Positions 1-8,657 of a stretch of 64,000 nucleotides of DNA are shown one piece after another. Origin of the DNA: Pseudolabrys sp. (GTDB lineage: Bacteria > Pseudomonadota > Alphaproteobacteria > Rhizobiales > Xanthobacteraceae); assembly GCA_030684935.1 (NCBI GenBank), contig JAUXXH010000001.1, forward strand, positions 1-64,000, given 5' to 3'. Position 1 is the first letter of the stretch. Each line of letters opens with the position of its first letter. Both the position numbers and the translations under genes were made by a program. Under the pieces are notes generated by a model that ran no database searches, was not told the origin of the DNA, and saw only the letters and a program-made list of their open reading frames with translations.

Positions 1-672
1 GCGCAGATCTACGGCAAGACCGCGACCTTCATGCCGAAGCCGATCTACGGCGACAACGGCTCGGGCATGCACTGCCACCAGTCGATCTGGAAGGACGGCA
101 AGCCGATGTTCGCCGGCGACAAATACGCCGGCCTCTCGGAAATGTGCCTGAGCTACATCGCCGGGGTCATCAAGCACGCCAAGGCGATCAACGCCTTCAC
201 CAACCCGACCACCAACTCCTACAAGCGTCTGGTGCCGGGCTTCGAGGCGCCGGTGCTGCTCGCCTACTCGGCGCGCAACCGGTCGGCGTCGTGCCGCATC
301 CCCTACACCGAAAGCCCGAAGGCCAAGCGCGTCGAAGTGCGCTTCCCCGATCCGCTGGCCAATCCGTATCTGGCGTTCGCCGCGCTGCTCTTGGCCGGTC
401 TCGACGGCATCAAGAACAAGCTCCACCCCGGCGAGCCGATGGACAAGGACCTCTACGACCTGCCCAAGGCCGAGCTCAAGCAGATCCCGACCGTGTCAGG
501 CTCGTTGCGCGAAGCGCTGGAAAGCCTCGACAAGGACCGCGCCTTCCTCACCGCCGGCGGCGTGTTCGACGACGACTTCATCGACAGCTACATCGAGCTG
601 AAGATGACGGAAGTCATCCGCTTCGAACACACCCCGCACCCGGTCGAATACGAGATGTACTACTCGGCCTAG
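1..672 (+). CDS. glnA: Glutamine synthetase type I, C-terminal part (5' end outside window)
   Basis: Cytoplasmic enzyme that joins ammonia to glutamate using ATP, the main ammonia-assimilation step. The reading frame is open from base 1, so the N-terminal half lies upstream of the window. The visible part carries the GSI core segments [19 protein letters not shown] and RVEVRFPDP, and ends in the family's usual [11 protein letters not shown]-like tail. The tyrosine in DLYDLP (codon at 454-456) corresponds to the adenylylated tyrosine of bacterial GSI, so GlnE-type control is expected; that is inferred from the family. A strong terminator follows directly. A second, unrelated glutamine synthetase (glnII) lies about 8.6 kb downstream. 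Confidence 0.97.
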   Translation, partial: AQIYGKTATFMPKPIYGDNGSGMHCHQSIWKDGKPMFAGDKYAGLSEMCLSYIAGVIKHAKAINAFTNPTTNSYKRLVPGFEAPVLLAYSARNRSASCRIPYTESPKAKRVEVRFPDPLANPYLAFAALLLAGLDGIKNKLHPGEPMDKDLYDLPKAELKQIPTVSGSLREALESLDKDRAFLTAGGVFDDDFIDSYIELKMTEVIRFEHTPHPVEYEMYYSA

Positions 673-711
673 AGAGCCTTCCTTCGTCCGTTTTCGACGA
701 ACCGCGACCAA

Positions 712-740
712 AGCGCCCCCTGATCGGGGGCGCTTTTTTA
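712..740 (+). terminator. Rho-independent terminator of glnA
   Basis: A 9-bp perfect stem, AGCGCCCCC with GGGGGCGCT, encloses a TGATC-type loop and is followed by a T run. It lies 40 bases after the glnA stop codon and separates glnA from the transporter operon. Confidence 0.93.
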
Positions 741-783
741 TACCTTATGGCGGTGGCCGACATACGCACAGGAATTGCCGGCG

Positions 784-801
784 CTGTCATTAAACCGCAA
801 T
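784..801 (+). promoter_or_regulatory. Candidate PHO box upstream of the ABC importer operon
   Basis: CTGTCATTAAACCGCAAT reads as a perfect first PhoB half-site (CTGTCAT), a 4-base spacer and a degenerate second half-site (CCGCAAT, 4 of 7 matches), with the known spacing of PHO boxes. It lies 45 bases before the GTG start of the binding-protein gene. The assignment rests on one half-site and on a better PHO-like site before phoX in the same cluster. It has not been tested. Confidence 0.5.
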
Positions 802-845
802 GGAAGCATGGCCTCTGGAAGCAGCAAACCACGAGGAGTGCTTCC

Positions 846-1850
846 GTGAAAAAGATCTTCGCCGCTCTCGTCCTGTCGTTCGCCGCCGTTTCGGCGCCGA
901 CGTCGGCCAAGGCCGCCGATGTTATCTGCTACAATTGCCCGCCGCAGTGGGCCGACTGGGCCACCATGCTCAAGACCATCAAGGCGGAACTCGGCTACGA
1001 CATTCCCTTCGACAACAAGAATTCGGGCCAGTCGCTCTCGCAGCTCATCGCCGAGAAGAGCAACCCGGTCGCCGACATCGTCTATTACGGCGTCAACTTC
1101 GGCATGAAGGCCAAGGGACTGGGCGTTGTCGACGCCTACAAGCCGGCCAACTCGGATCAGGTGCCCGCGGGCCTCAAGGATCCCGATGGCGCCTGGACGA
1201 CCATCCATTCCGGCACGCTCGGTCTGTTCGTCAACAAGGCCGCGCTCGGCGGCAAGCCGGTCCCGGCGTGCTGGAAGGACCTGCTCAAGCCCGAGTACAA
1301 GGGCATGGTCGGCTATCTCGATCCGACGTCTGCCGCGGTCGGCTATGTCGGCGTCGCCGCTGTCAACAGCGCGCTCGGCGGCAATGAAACCAACTTCACG
1401 CCGGCGATCGAGTTCTTCAAGGGCCTGAAGAAGAACGACGTCATCGTGCCGAAGCAGACGTCCTACGCGCGCGTCGTCTCCGGCGAAATTCCGATCCTGT
1501 TCGATTACGACTTCAACGCCTACCGCGCCAAGTACACCGAGAAGGGCGACTTCGTCTTCGTCATTCCCTGCGAGGGCACCGTGGTGTTCCCCTATGTGGT
1601 CAGCCTGGTGAAGGGCTCGAAAAATCAGGAAAAGGCCAAGAAGGTGTTCGACTTCCTACTGTCGGACAAGGGCCAGGCGATCTGGACCAACGCCTATCTC
1701 CGCCCCGCCCGCCCGATCGAACTGCCGGCGGCGGTGAAGGCGAAGTTCCTGCCCGACAGCGAGTATGCCCGCGCCAAGAGCGTGGACTGGGAAAAGATGG
1801 AAGCGGCGCAGAAAGGCTTCACCGACCGCTACCTCGCCGAAGTGCAGTGA
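846..1850 (+). CDS. ABC transporter periplasmic substrate-binding protein (iron/polyamine/organophosphate type)
   Basis: A 334-residue periplasmic solute-binding protein. Residues 1-23 form a classical signal peptide (KK, hydrophobic core, AKA-AD cleavage site), which fixes the GTG start at 846; the longer open frame upstream is shadow sequence. The mature chain is of the extracellular solute-binding family 1/8 type that also contains iron(III), polyamine, 2-aminoethylphosphonate and AfuA sugar-phosphate binders. It starts with an unusual CYNCPP segment. It heads an operon with two permeases, an ATPase and a phosphodiesterase, with phoX next. I infer a phosphorylated organic ligand from these neighbours; the sequence alone does not fix the ligand. 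Confidence 0.85.
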   Translation: MKKIFAALVLSFAAVSAPTSAKAADVICYNCPPQWADWATMLKTIKAELGYDIPFDNKNSGQSLSQLIAEKSNPVADIVYYGVNFGMKAKGLGVVDAYKPANSDQVPAGLKDPDGAWTTIHSGTLGLFVNKAALGGKPVPACWKDLLKPEYKGMVGYLDPTSAAVGYVGVAAVNSALGGNETNFTPAIEFFKGLKKNDVIVPKQTSYARVVSGEIPILFDYDFNAYRAKYTEKGDFVFVIPCEGTVVFPYVVSLVKGSKNQEKAKKVFDFLLSDKGQAIWTNAYLRPARPIELPAAVKAKFLPDSEYARAKSVDWEKMEAAQKGFTDRYLAEVQ

Positions 1851-1861
1851 CGTGAAAGTTT

Positions 1862-1888
1862 GGTGCCCCGCCGATATGGCGGGGCACC
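1862..1888 (+). promoter_or_regulatory. Intercistronic stem-loop between binding protein and permease genes
   Basis: An 11-bp perfect stem (GGTGCCCCGCC with GGCGGGGCACC) and a 5-base loop, GATAT, begin 11 bases after the binding-protein stop codon. No T run follows. Such hairpins in ABC operons are known to protect the upstream mRNA and to reduce readthrough, giving more binding protein than permease. The permease start codon comes 10 bases later and lacks an obvious ribosome-binding site. Confidence 0.75.
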
Positions 1889-1897
1889 ACCATAGCG

Positions 1898-2710
1898 ATG
1901 ACGTCAAAAACCTTCCTTCGCCTTTGTCTGATCCCCCTTGCGGTGATGGTCGTCGCTTTTTTTCTGCTGCCGATGGCGCGGCTGATCGTGACCGGCGCCA
2001 GCGGGCCGTCCGGTATTGCCGCCTACGCAGCCATCCTCGTCGAACCGCGCTATCGCGCGACGCTGATCAACACCGTCGTGCTGGCCACCGCGACCACCGC
2101 GGCAGCCCTGGTCGTCTCGACCATCGCGGCGTTGTTTCTGCAACGGCACAGATTTCCGGGCCGTTCTCTCCTGATCGCGCTGCTGACATTTCCGCTGGCG
2201 CTGCCCGGCGTCGTCATCGGCTTTCTGATCATCCTGCTCGCCGGCCGGCAGGGGCTGATTGGTGACGTTACAGCCTTCGCCTTCGGCGAAAAATGGGTCT
2301 TCGCCTATTCCATGCAGGGTCTGTTTCTCGGCTATCTCTATTTCTCGATCCCGCGCGTCATCCTCACTGTGATGGCCGCGGTCGAAAAGCTCGACCCGGC
2401 GCTGGAAGAAGCGGCGCGCACGCTCGGCGCGCAGCCCTGGGCGGTGCATCGCGACGTCATCCTGCCTGCTTTGATGCCGGCCTTCATTGCCTCCGGCGCA
2501 ATCGCCTTTGCGACCGCCATGGGTGCCTTCGGCACCGCCTTCACGCTGGCCACCAACGTCAACGTGCTGCCGATGCTGATCTATACCGAGTTCACGTTGT
2601 CGGCGAATATTGCGATGGCGGCGGCGCTGTCGGTCGGGCTCGGGCTGGTGACCTGGGCTGCACTGGCGCTGGCGCGCTCCGCCGGCGGTACTGTCGCGGC
2701 GGCAGGCTAG
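1898..2710 (+). CDS. ABC transporter inner-membrane permease, subunit 1
   Basis: A 270-residue polytopic membrane protein with about six hydrophobic segments. Near residues 169-189 it has the EAA loop of binding-protein-dependent permeases (EEAARTLGAQPW followed by HRDVILP), which docks on the ATPase. It pairs with the second permease, whose ATG lies one base after this stop codon. The length and EAA position fit the spermidine/putrescine, iron(III) and aminoethylphosphonate permease group. No Shine-Dalgarno is seen before the ATG, so translation may depend on the upstream gene. Confidence 0.92.
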   Translation: MTSKTFLRLCLIPLAVMVVAFFLLPMARLIVTGASGPSGIAAYAAILVEPRYRATLINTVVLATATTAAALVVSTIAALFLQRHRFPGRSLLIALLTFPLALPGVVIGFLIILLAGRQGLIGDVTAFAFGEKWVFAYSMQGLFLGYLYFSIPRVILTVMAAVEKLDPALEEAARTLGAQPWAVHRDVILPALMPAFIASGAIAFATAMGAFGTAFTLATNVNVLPMLIYTEFTLSANIAMAAALSVGLGLVTWAALALARSAGGTVAAAG

Positions 2711-2711
2711 C

Positions 2712-3560
2712 ATGACCGAAATGCGCCGTCCTCTTGGACCGATCATCCGACGGCCGCATGTGCTGCGCGCGCGGCTGCTGTTTGCGGCACAGCTTGTATT
2801 CACGCTGCTGCTGGCTGCCTTCCTGATCGTCCCCGCCGGCCTCTCGATGCTCGCGGGCGTCACCGAGAACTACTTCATCGGCGTCCGTTCCGGTCTCACG
2901 CTGCGCTGGCTGGCGCAGGTCTGGGAGCTCTACGCCGACACGATCCTGCGCTCCTTCGTCATCGCGATCGCCACGCTTGTCGTGACGATTGTCATCGGAT
3001 TGCCGGCCGCCTATGCGCTGCACCGGCGCGGCGACCGCGTCGCCCGCCTTGTGGAAGAGATCATCACACTGCCGCTCGCCATTCCGGGGCTCGCCATCGC
3101 ACTCGCGCTGCTGCTCAGTTATGGCAATTTCAGCGACTTCCGGCGGTCATGGCTTTTCATCCTGGTCGGCCATGTCATCTTTACGCTGCCCTTCATGGTC
3201 CGCTCGATCATGGCGGTGCTGGCCGCGGTCAACATCAATCTGCTTGACGAGGGCGCCGCCTCGCTCGGCGCCTCGCCGTGGCAGCGCTTCCGCGACGTCA
3301 TCGTCCCGAACGTCAAGCCCGGATTGCTGGCCGGTTCGCTGATGGTGGTGACGCTGTCGCTGGGCGAATTCAATCTCACCTGGATGCTGCACACGCCGCT
3401 GACCAAGACGCTGCCGGTCGGCCTCGCCGACAGTTATGCGTCAATGCGGCTTGAGGTGGCGTCCGCCTACACGCTGGTTTTCTTCATCATGATCATTCCC
3501 TTGCTGGTGGCGATGCAGTTCATGGCCGGGCGCGGCGGCCTGACCGGAGGCCGCCGATGA
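2712..3560 (+). CDS. ABC transporter inner-membrane permease, subunit 2
   Basis: A 282-residue membrane protein with about six hydrophobic segments and an EAA loop around residues 178-198 (DEGAASLGASPWQRF followed by RDVIVP). With the preceding permease it forms the heterodimeric channel. Its stop overlaps the start of the ATPase gene (ATGA), indicating translational coupling. The N-terminal residues are basic, consistent with a cytoplasmic N terminus. Confidence 0.92.
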   Translation: MTEMRRPLGPIIRRPHVLRARLLFAAQLVFTLLLAAFLIVPAGLSMLAGVTENYFIGVRSGLTLRWLAQVWELYADTILRSFVIAIATLVVTIVIGLPAAYALHRRGDRVARLVEEIITLPLAIPGLAIALALLLSYGNFSDFRRSWLFILVGHVIFTLPFMVRSIMAVLAAVNINLLDEGAASLGASPWQRFRDVIVPNVKPGLLAGSLMVVTLSLGEFNLTWMLHTPLTKTLPVGLADSYASMRLEVASAYTLVFFIMIIPLLVAMQFMAGRGGLTGGRR

Positions 3561-4609
3561 CCGCGCACGGCGTTGCCATCCATCTGGAAAACTGCGGCAA
3601 GACCTTTGCCAATGGCGCCCGGGCGCTGGAGCCGACAACGATCGACATCGCGCGCGGCGAAACCGTGGTGTTCCTCGGCCCCTCGGGCTGCGGCAAGACC
3701 ACGATGCTGCGGATCATCGCCGGCCTCGAGACGCCGGATGCCGGCGGGCGCGTGCGCTTCGGTGACGAAGACGTCACCGATACGCCGATCGAACGGCGCA
3801 ATGTCGGCATGGTGTTCCAGTCCTACGCCCTATTTCCGAACATGAATGTCGCCGAAAATATCGGCTACGGCCTGAAGATCCGCGGCATCGGCGCGGCGGA
3901 GCGCGCGCAACGCGTCGCCGAACTGGTCACGCTGACCGGCATTGAGGGCCTTGAGACCCGCTCCATCGATCAGTTGTCCGGCGGCCAGCGCCAGCGTGTG
4001 GCGCTGGCGCGCGCCGTCGCGATCCGCCCCCGCGTGCTGTTGCTCGACGAGCCACTGACCGCGCTGGACGCGTTGCTGCGCGAACGCCTGCGCAGCGAAC
4101 TCAACAGCCTGCTGCGCGCCTTGGGCATCACGTCGGTTTACGTGACGCATGACCAGGCCGAGGCCATGACGCTGGGCGACCGCATCGTCGTGATGCGCAA
4201 AGGCGCTATCGCCCAGATCGGATCGCCGCGCGACATCTATTTTGCCCCGGCCAACCGCTATGTGGCGGAATTCGTCGGTGCCGCCAATGTCGTCGAGGCC
4301 GAGTGCCGCGACGGCGCCTTGATCCTGCCGGGCGGCAGCCTGCCGGTGGCGCATGCCACGCCGGGCCGGGCCGTTGCGATGGTCCGGCCGGAGTCCTGGT
4401 CGATTGTGCCGGCCACCGCAGCCACGCTGACCGGCCGCGTCGAAACCGTCATCTTTGTCGGCGACCGGCTGCGGGTCACCATCGCCGGTGCTGCCGACAG
4501 GCCGCTTTTGGTCGACGCCCCGAATGGGCTCGCTGTCGCGCCCGGACAGACCGTCGGCCTGACGGTGCCCCCCGGCGCCGTTCGCCTGCTGGCGGGAGAA
4601 GCGGCATGA
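3557..4609 (+). CDS. ABC transporter ATP-binding protein
   Basis: A 350-residue ATPase that powers the importer. Visible motifs are Walker A GPSGCGKTT near residues 41-49, signature LSGGQRQRVALARA near 140, Walker B VLLLDEP near 160-166 and the switch histidine in VTHDQAEAM near 197. The last roughly 100 residues form a TOBE-type regulatory domain, as in PotA, FbpC and PhnT. The gene overlaps both neighbours by ATGA junctions, so permease, ATPase and phosphodiesterase are translated as one unit. Order and family match aminoethylphosphonate, iron and polyamine importers; the phosphodiesterase partner is the distinguishing feature. Confidence 0.95.
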   Translation: MTAHGVAIHLENCGKTFANGARALEPTTIDIARGETVVFLGPSGCGKTTMLRIIAGLETPDAGGRVRFGDEDVTDTPIERRNVGMVFQSYALFPNMNVAENIGYGLKIRGIGAAERAQRVAELVTLTGIEGLETRSIDQLSGGQRQRVALARAVAIRPRVLLLDEPLTALDALLRERLRSELNSLLRALGITSVYVTHDQAEAMTLGDRIVVMRKGAIAQIGSPRDIYFAPANRYVAEFVGAANVVEAECRDGALILPGGSLPVAHATPGRAVAMVRPESWSIVPATAATLTGRVETVIFVGDRLRVTIAGAADRPLLVDAPNGLAVAPGQTVGLTVPPGAVRLLAGEAA

Positions 4610-5442
4610 CCCCGCCCGTTATCATCGCGCACATCTCCGACCTGCACATCAAGGCTCCGGGTGCGCTCGCCTACGGCAAGGTCGACACCGCGGCCGCGCT
4701 GACGCGCTGCGTCGAAACGCTGAATGCGCTGTCGCCGCGCCCGGACATGGTCGTCATTTCCGGCGACCTCGCGGACACGCCGAGCCGCACTGAATACGCG
4801 CACCTGAACGAACTGCTGGCGCCGCTGGCGCTGCCGTTTGTCGCCGTGCCGGGCAATCACGACGATCGCACGCTGATGCGCGCCGCCCTGCCCGGCCATT
4901 CTTTTGCCGCGCCGGGCGGCCCGCTCAACGCGCTCCGGCCGGTCCGCGACCTCGATGTCGTGGCGGTCGATTCGAGCGTTCCCGGACATTCATACGGCCT
5001 GCTCGGCGATGACACGCTGGCCTGGCTCGACGGCGCGTTGGGCGCTTCGTCGACACAGCCGGCGATGCTGTTCCTGCACCATCCGCCCTTTGTCACCGGC
5101 ATTGGCCACATGGATGCGCAGAACCTCCGCAATGCCGACCGGCTCGCCGCCCTGCTCGACCGCCATCCGCGCGTGCGGCTGATCGCGGCCGGGCATGTCC
5201 ACCGCGCCACGCTCACGACGTTCGCCGGTCGGCAGACGACGATCTGCCCGGCCCCCAACCACGCCGTGGCACTCGATCTCGACGCGCATTGGCCACCGTC
5301 CTTCGTGATCGAGCCGCCGGCGTTTCATCTGCACGTCTGGTTTCCCGGCAGCGGCTTCGGACACATCGTCACCCACACGGTGCCTATCGGCCATTTCGAC
5401 GGGCCGCACCCGTTCTTCGGCACCGACGGCAAATTGCTGTGA
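4606..5442 (+). CDS. Metallophosphoesterase / cyclic-nucleotide-type phosphodiesterase (GpdQ/CpdA-like)
   Basis: A 278-residue calcineurin-like phosphoesterase with the complete dinuclear-metal set: SDLH (D12, H14), GDLAD (D54), GNHDD (N84, H85), LHHPP (H158-H159) and GHVH (196-199). This arrangement is that of class III cyclic-nucleotide phosphodiesterases and of GpdQ, which cleaves glycerophosphodiesters. There is no signal peptide, so it acts in the cytoplasm. The ATGA overlap with the transporter ATPase suggests that it processes what the importer brings in. The specific substrate, a phosphodiester rather than cAMP, is my inference from the PhoX neighbour. Confidence 0.88.
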   Translation: MTPPVIIAHISDLHIKAPGALAYGKVDTAAALTRCVETLNALSPRPDMVVISGDLADTPSRTEYAHLNELLAPLALPFVAVPGNHDDRTLMRAALPGHSFAAPGGPLNALRPVRDLDVVAVDSSVPGHSYGLLGDDTLAWLDGALGASSTQPAMLFLHHPPFVTGIGHMDAQNLRNADRLAALLDRHPRVRLIAAGHVHRATLTTFAGRQTTICPAPNHAVALDLDAHWPPSFVIEPPAFHLHVWFPGSGFGHIVTHTVPIGHFDGPHPFFGTDGKLL

Positions 5443-5456
5443 GCCCGCAGTCCTGC

Positions 5457-5486
5457 CTGTGACGGGCGCTGTCACTGACGGGTCAT
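5457..5486 (+). promoter_or_regulatory. PHO-box-like direct repeats upstream of phoX
   Basis: CTGTCAC at 5469-5475, four bases, then GGGTCAT at 5480-5486 match the PhoB consensus of two CTGTCAT half-sites 11 bases apart (6 of 7 and 5 of 7). A further CTGTGAC at 5457-5463 lies 12 bases upstream, one base off the 11-base register. The site ends 58 bases before the phoX ATG. PhoB control of phoX genes is well known. Confidence 0.65.
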
Positions 5487-5543
5487 TTCTGCTCTTTAGA
5501 ATGGCTCGCAACGACCGGCACAGCAGCAGTCTGGGAGGCGGAT

Positions 5544-7529
5544 ATGAGCGACACGATGCTGACGCGCGCGCAGGCTTGCGAAGAGGCGGAAAATGCCGGC
5601 AGCAATCCAAGCGACAACCCCAGCATCGGTGACCTGATCGCGGCCCGCTATCACCGCCGCGATATTCTCAAGGGCGCGCTGGGCGTCGCCGCCATCGCCG
5701 CGACCGTCAGTCCGCTGGCTATCGCCGCGGCGCAGAAGGCGCAGGCGGCGGTCACGTCTTTCCCCTTCACGGAAGTCACCGCGGGCGTCGATGAACGTCA
5801 CCATGTCGCCGCAGGCTACAATGCCGATATCCTGGTGCGCTGGGGCGATCCAGTGCTGCCGGGCGCGCCGGCCTTCAACCCCGCGCAGCAGAACGCGGCC
5901 GCGCAGAAAACGCAGTTCGGCTACAACAACGATTACCTCGGCTATCTGCCCATGCCGGGCGCGGCCAATCCGTCGCAGCACGGCCTTCTCGTCGTCAATC
6001 ACGAGTATACCAACGAGGAACTGATGTTCGCCGGCCTCGGCCGGCAGGACGTGAAGGCCGTCGCTTTCGCCAAGATGACGAAGGAACTCGTCGACATCGA
6101 GAAAGCTGCGCATGGCGGCGCGGTGATCGAAGTCAAGCGCGACAACGGGCAATGGCGTGTGGTCGCGGATTCCAAATATGCCCGGCGTATCGACGCCGAC
6201 ACGGTCATGGAGGTCACCGGGCCGGCGGCCGGCAGCGATCGCCTCAAGACCAAGGCCGATCCGAGCGGCCGCCGCGTGCTCGGCATGCTGAACAACTGCG
6301 CCGGCGGACTGACGCCGTGGGGCACCTGGCTGTCCTGCGAAGAGAACTTCAACGGCTACTTCTGGGGCAAGGTCGCCGATGACGATCCGCAGGCGGCAGC
6401 CTTCAAGCGCTATGGTGTGCCCGGCAACTGGTACAACTGGGGCGCATTCGAAGACCGCTTTGACGTGACCAAGGAGCCGAACGAGGCCAACCGCTTCGGC
6501 TGGGTGGTCGAGATCGATCCGTTCGACCCGGCCTCGACGCCAAAAAAACGCACTGCCATGGGCCGCTTCAAGCACGAAGGCGCCGCCGGCATTGTTAACA
6601 AAGACGGCCGCTATGTCATCTACCAGGGCGACGACGAGCGTTTCGACTATGTCTACAGGTTCGTGACCGACGGCAAGGTCGATCCCGCCAGTCGCGAAGC
6701 CAACCGCGACCTGCTGGACGCCGGTACACTCTCTGTCGCCAGATACAACGCCGACGGCAGCGGTGAATGGTTGCCGCTGGTGTTCGGCCAGGGGCCGCTG
6801 ACCGCGGCCAATGGCTTCAAGGATCAGGCCGACGTGCTGATCGAGGTGCGGCGCGCCGCCGACCTGCTCGGCGCCACCAAGATGGACCGGCCCGAGGACG
6901 CCGACGTCGATCCGGTGACGCAGAAAGTCTACGTCATGCTCACCAACAATACCCGGCGCAAGCCGGACCAGGTCGACGCCGCCAATCCGCGCGCCGACAA
7001 CAAATTCGGCCACATCATTGAGATGATGCCGGCGGGCGGCGACCACGCCGACGCAAAGTTCACCTGGGAAATTCTGGTGAAATGCGGCGATCCGGCCATC
7101 GCGGAAGTCGGCGCCACGTTCTCCTCGGCCACCACGAAGGACGGCTGGTTCGGCATGCCGGACAATTCAGCGATCGACGCCGACGGGCGGCTTTGGATTG
7201 CCACCGATGGCAATAACGGCAAGGCCACCGGCCGCACCGACGGCCTGTGGGCACTCGAGACGGCCGGCGAGGCCCGCGCCACTTCGAAACTCTTCTTCCG
7301 CTGCCCGGCCGGCGCCGAACTGTGCGGGCCGGCGTTCACGCCCGATATGGAAACTTTGTTCGTCGCGGTCCAGCACCCGGGCGATGACGGACCGCAGTGG
7401 CCGGACTTCGGCCGGCCATCGACGTTCGACGATCCCTCGACGCGTTGGCCCGACTTCCAGCCCGGCATGCCGCCCCGCCCTTCGGTGGTCGTGATCACGC
7501 GCAACGGCGGCGGCAAGATCGCAAGCTAG
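5544..7529 (+). CDS. phoX: PhoX-family alkaline phosphatase (DUF839), Tat-exported
   Basis: A 661-residue periplasmic phosphatase that releases phosphate from phosphomonoesters using iron and calcium. A twin-arginine signal is plain: HRRDILKG (R38-R39), a hydrophobic stretch, then AQKAQA around residue 68. The segment GLTPWGTWLSCEENF carries Cys265, which corresponds to the iron-ligand cysteine of characterised PhoX. Length and domain span (about 80-655) are typical. GGGAGG seven bases before the ATG fixes the start. Its own PHO-box-like repeats and position behind the importer and phosphodiesterase point to a phosphate-starvation cluster: PhoX handles monoesters outside, while the operon handles an imported ester. 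Confidence 0.93.
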   Translation: MSDTMLTRAQACEEAENAGSNPSDNPSIGDLIAARYHRRDILKGALGVAAIAATVSPLAIAAAQKAQAAVTSFPFTEVTAGVDERHHVAAGYNADILVRWGDPVLPGAPAFNPAQQNAAAQKTQFGYNNDYLGYLPMPGAANPSQHGLLVVNHEYTNEELMFAGLGRQDVKAVAFAKMTKELVDIEKAAHGGAVIEVKRDNGQWRVVADSKYARRIDADTVMEVTGPAAGSDRLKTKADPSGRRVLGMLNNCAGGLTPWGTWLSCEENFNGYFWGKVADDDPQAAAFKRYGVPGNWYNWGAFEDRFDVTKEPNEANRFGWVVEIDPFDPASTPKKRTAMGRFKHEGAAGIVNKDGRYVIYQGDDERFDYVYRFVTDGKVDPASREANRDLLDAGTLSVARYNADGSGEWLPLVFGQGPLTAANGFKDQADVLIEVRRAADLLGATKMDRPEDADVDPVTQKVYVMLTNNTRRKPDQVDAANPRADNKFGHIIEMMPAGGDHADAKFTWEILVKCGDPAIAEVGATFSSATTKDGWFGMPDNSAIDADGRLWIATDGNNGKATGRTDGLWALETAGEARATSKLFFRCPAGAELCGPAFTPDMETLFVAVQHPGDDGPQWPDFGRPSTFDDPSTRWPDFQPGMPPRPSVVVITRNGGGKIAS

Positions 7530-7616
7530 CGCCTCTTGCGCCTGACGCCGCTGTCCGGTCTAACATCTTCGCTTGTATTCGCCGCCTGATCGTTCGGAAA
7601 TATCCGGCCGGGCCGA

Positions 7617-8567
7617 ATGGTAGCAAGCGAGTTCGTTCACGTGCCCGACCTGAACCTTGTCGTCCAGGAAATCGCCGGCGAAATGCGGGCGCGCGCCGAC
7701 CGCGGCAATGTCGCGACCTATATCCCGGAACTGGCCCGCGTCGACCCGCACCAGTTCGGCCTCGCAGTGATCGATGGCGACGGCCAGGTCGCCTGCGGCG
7801 GCGATGCCGACGTGCCGTTCTCGATCCAGAGCGTGTCCAAGGTGTTCACCCTGACGCTGGCGCTCGGCAAATTCGGCGACCGGCTGTGGCGCCGCGTCGG
7901 CCGCGAGCCCTCGGGCAGCGCCTTCAACTCGATCGTTCAGCTCGAACACGAGCACGGCATCCCGCGCAATCCGTTCATCAATCCCGGCGCCATCGCCGTC
8001 ACCGACCTGATCCTGTCCGGCCACCAGCCGCGAGAGGCGCTCGGCGAAATCCTGCGCTTCATGCGGTTTCTGGCCGACGATCCGTCGGTCACGATCGACG
8101 AGAAGGTCGCGGCCTCCGAACAGCGCACCGGCTTCCGCAACGCCGCGCTGGCCAATTACATGAAGTCCTACGATGTGCTGGACAATCCGGTCGACCTCAC
8201 GCTCGGGGTCTACTTCCACCAATGCGCCATCGCCATGTCATGCCGGCAACTGGCCATGGCCGGCCGCTTCCTCGCCCATCTCGGCCGCAATCCGGCGACC
8301 GGCCATTCGGTGGTGACGGCGGAGCGGGCACGGCGCATCAACGCTATCATGCTGACCTGCGGTCACTACGACGGGTCGGGGGAATTTGCGTATCGCGTGG
8401 GCCTGCCGGGCAAGAGCGGCGTCGGCGGCGGGATTCTGGCGATCGCGCCGGGCAAGGCCTCGATCGCGGTCTGGTCGCCGGGTCTCGACGCCACCGGCAA
8501 CTCGCATCTCGGGCGCATCGCGCTGGAGATGCTGACCAAGCGGCTCGGTTGGTCGATCTTCGCCTGA
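7617..8567 (+). CDS. glsA: Glutaminase (serine-dependent, GlsA family)
   Basis: A 316-residue cytoplasmic enzyme hydrolysing glutamine to glutamate and ammonia. It has the beta-lactamase-like fold signature: QSVSK (S72 nucleophile, K75) after VPFSI, then [11 protein letters not shown] and the C-terminal GKSGVGGGI segment of bacterial glutaminases. Length is typical (about 305-315). The ATG at 7617 is used; a GTG at 7641 would give a start nearer the family's usual N terminus, and neither has a strong ribosome-binding site. It stands next to DUF2735 and glnII, so one locus holds both glutamine synthesis and glutamine breakdown. Confidence 0.95.
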   Translation: MVASEFVHVPDLNLVVQEIAGEMRARADRGNVATYIPELARVDPHQFGLAVIDGDGQVACGGDADVPFSIQSVSKVFTLTLALGKFGDRLWRRVGREPSGSAFNSIVQLEHEHGIPRNPFINPGAIAVTDLILSGHQPREALGEILRFMRFLADDPSVTIDEKVAASEQRTGFRNAALANYMKSYDVLDNPVDLTLGVYFHQCAIAMSCRQLAMAGRFLAHLGRNPATGHSVVTAERARRINAIMLTCGHYDGSGEFAYRVGLPGKSGVGGGILAIAPGKASIAVWSPGLDATGNSHLGRIALEMLTKRLGWSIFA

Positions 8568-8581
8568 GCGACGGCCGCCAT

Positions 8582-8612
8582 AAAAAAGGCCGACGCTGCG
8601 GTCGGCCTTTTT
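8582..8612. terminator. Bidirectional terminator between glsA and the DUF2735 gene
   Basis: A perfect inverted repeat (AAAAAGGCCGAC with GTCGGCCTTTTT) around a short GC-rich loop. The A run on one side and T run on the other serve both converging genes, glsA (+) and the DUF2735 gene (-). Confidence 0.92.
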
Positions 8613-8657
8613 ACATCGATGATACAGGGTGGCGGTACAGCGGAAGAACGCTGCGCA

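Noticed and set aside
5496-7046. A 516-codon minus-strand frame opposite phoX
   Set aside because: Antisense shadow of phoX with no domain and no ribosome-binding site. PhoX on the other strand has a Tat signal and its iron-ligand motif.
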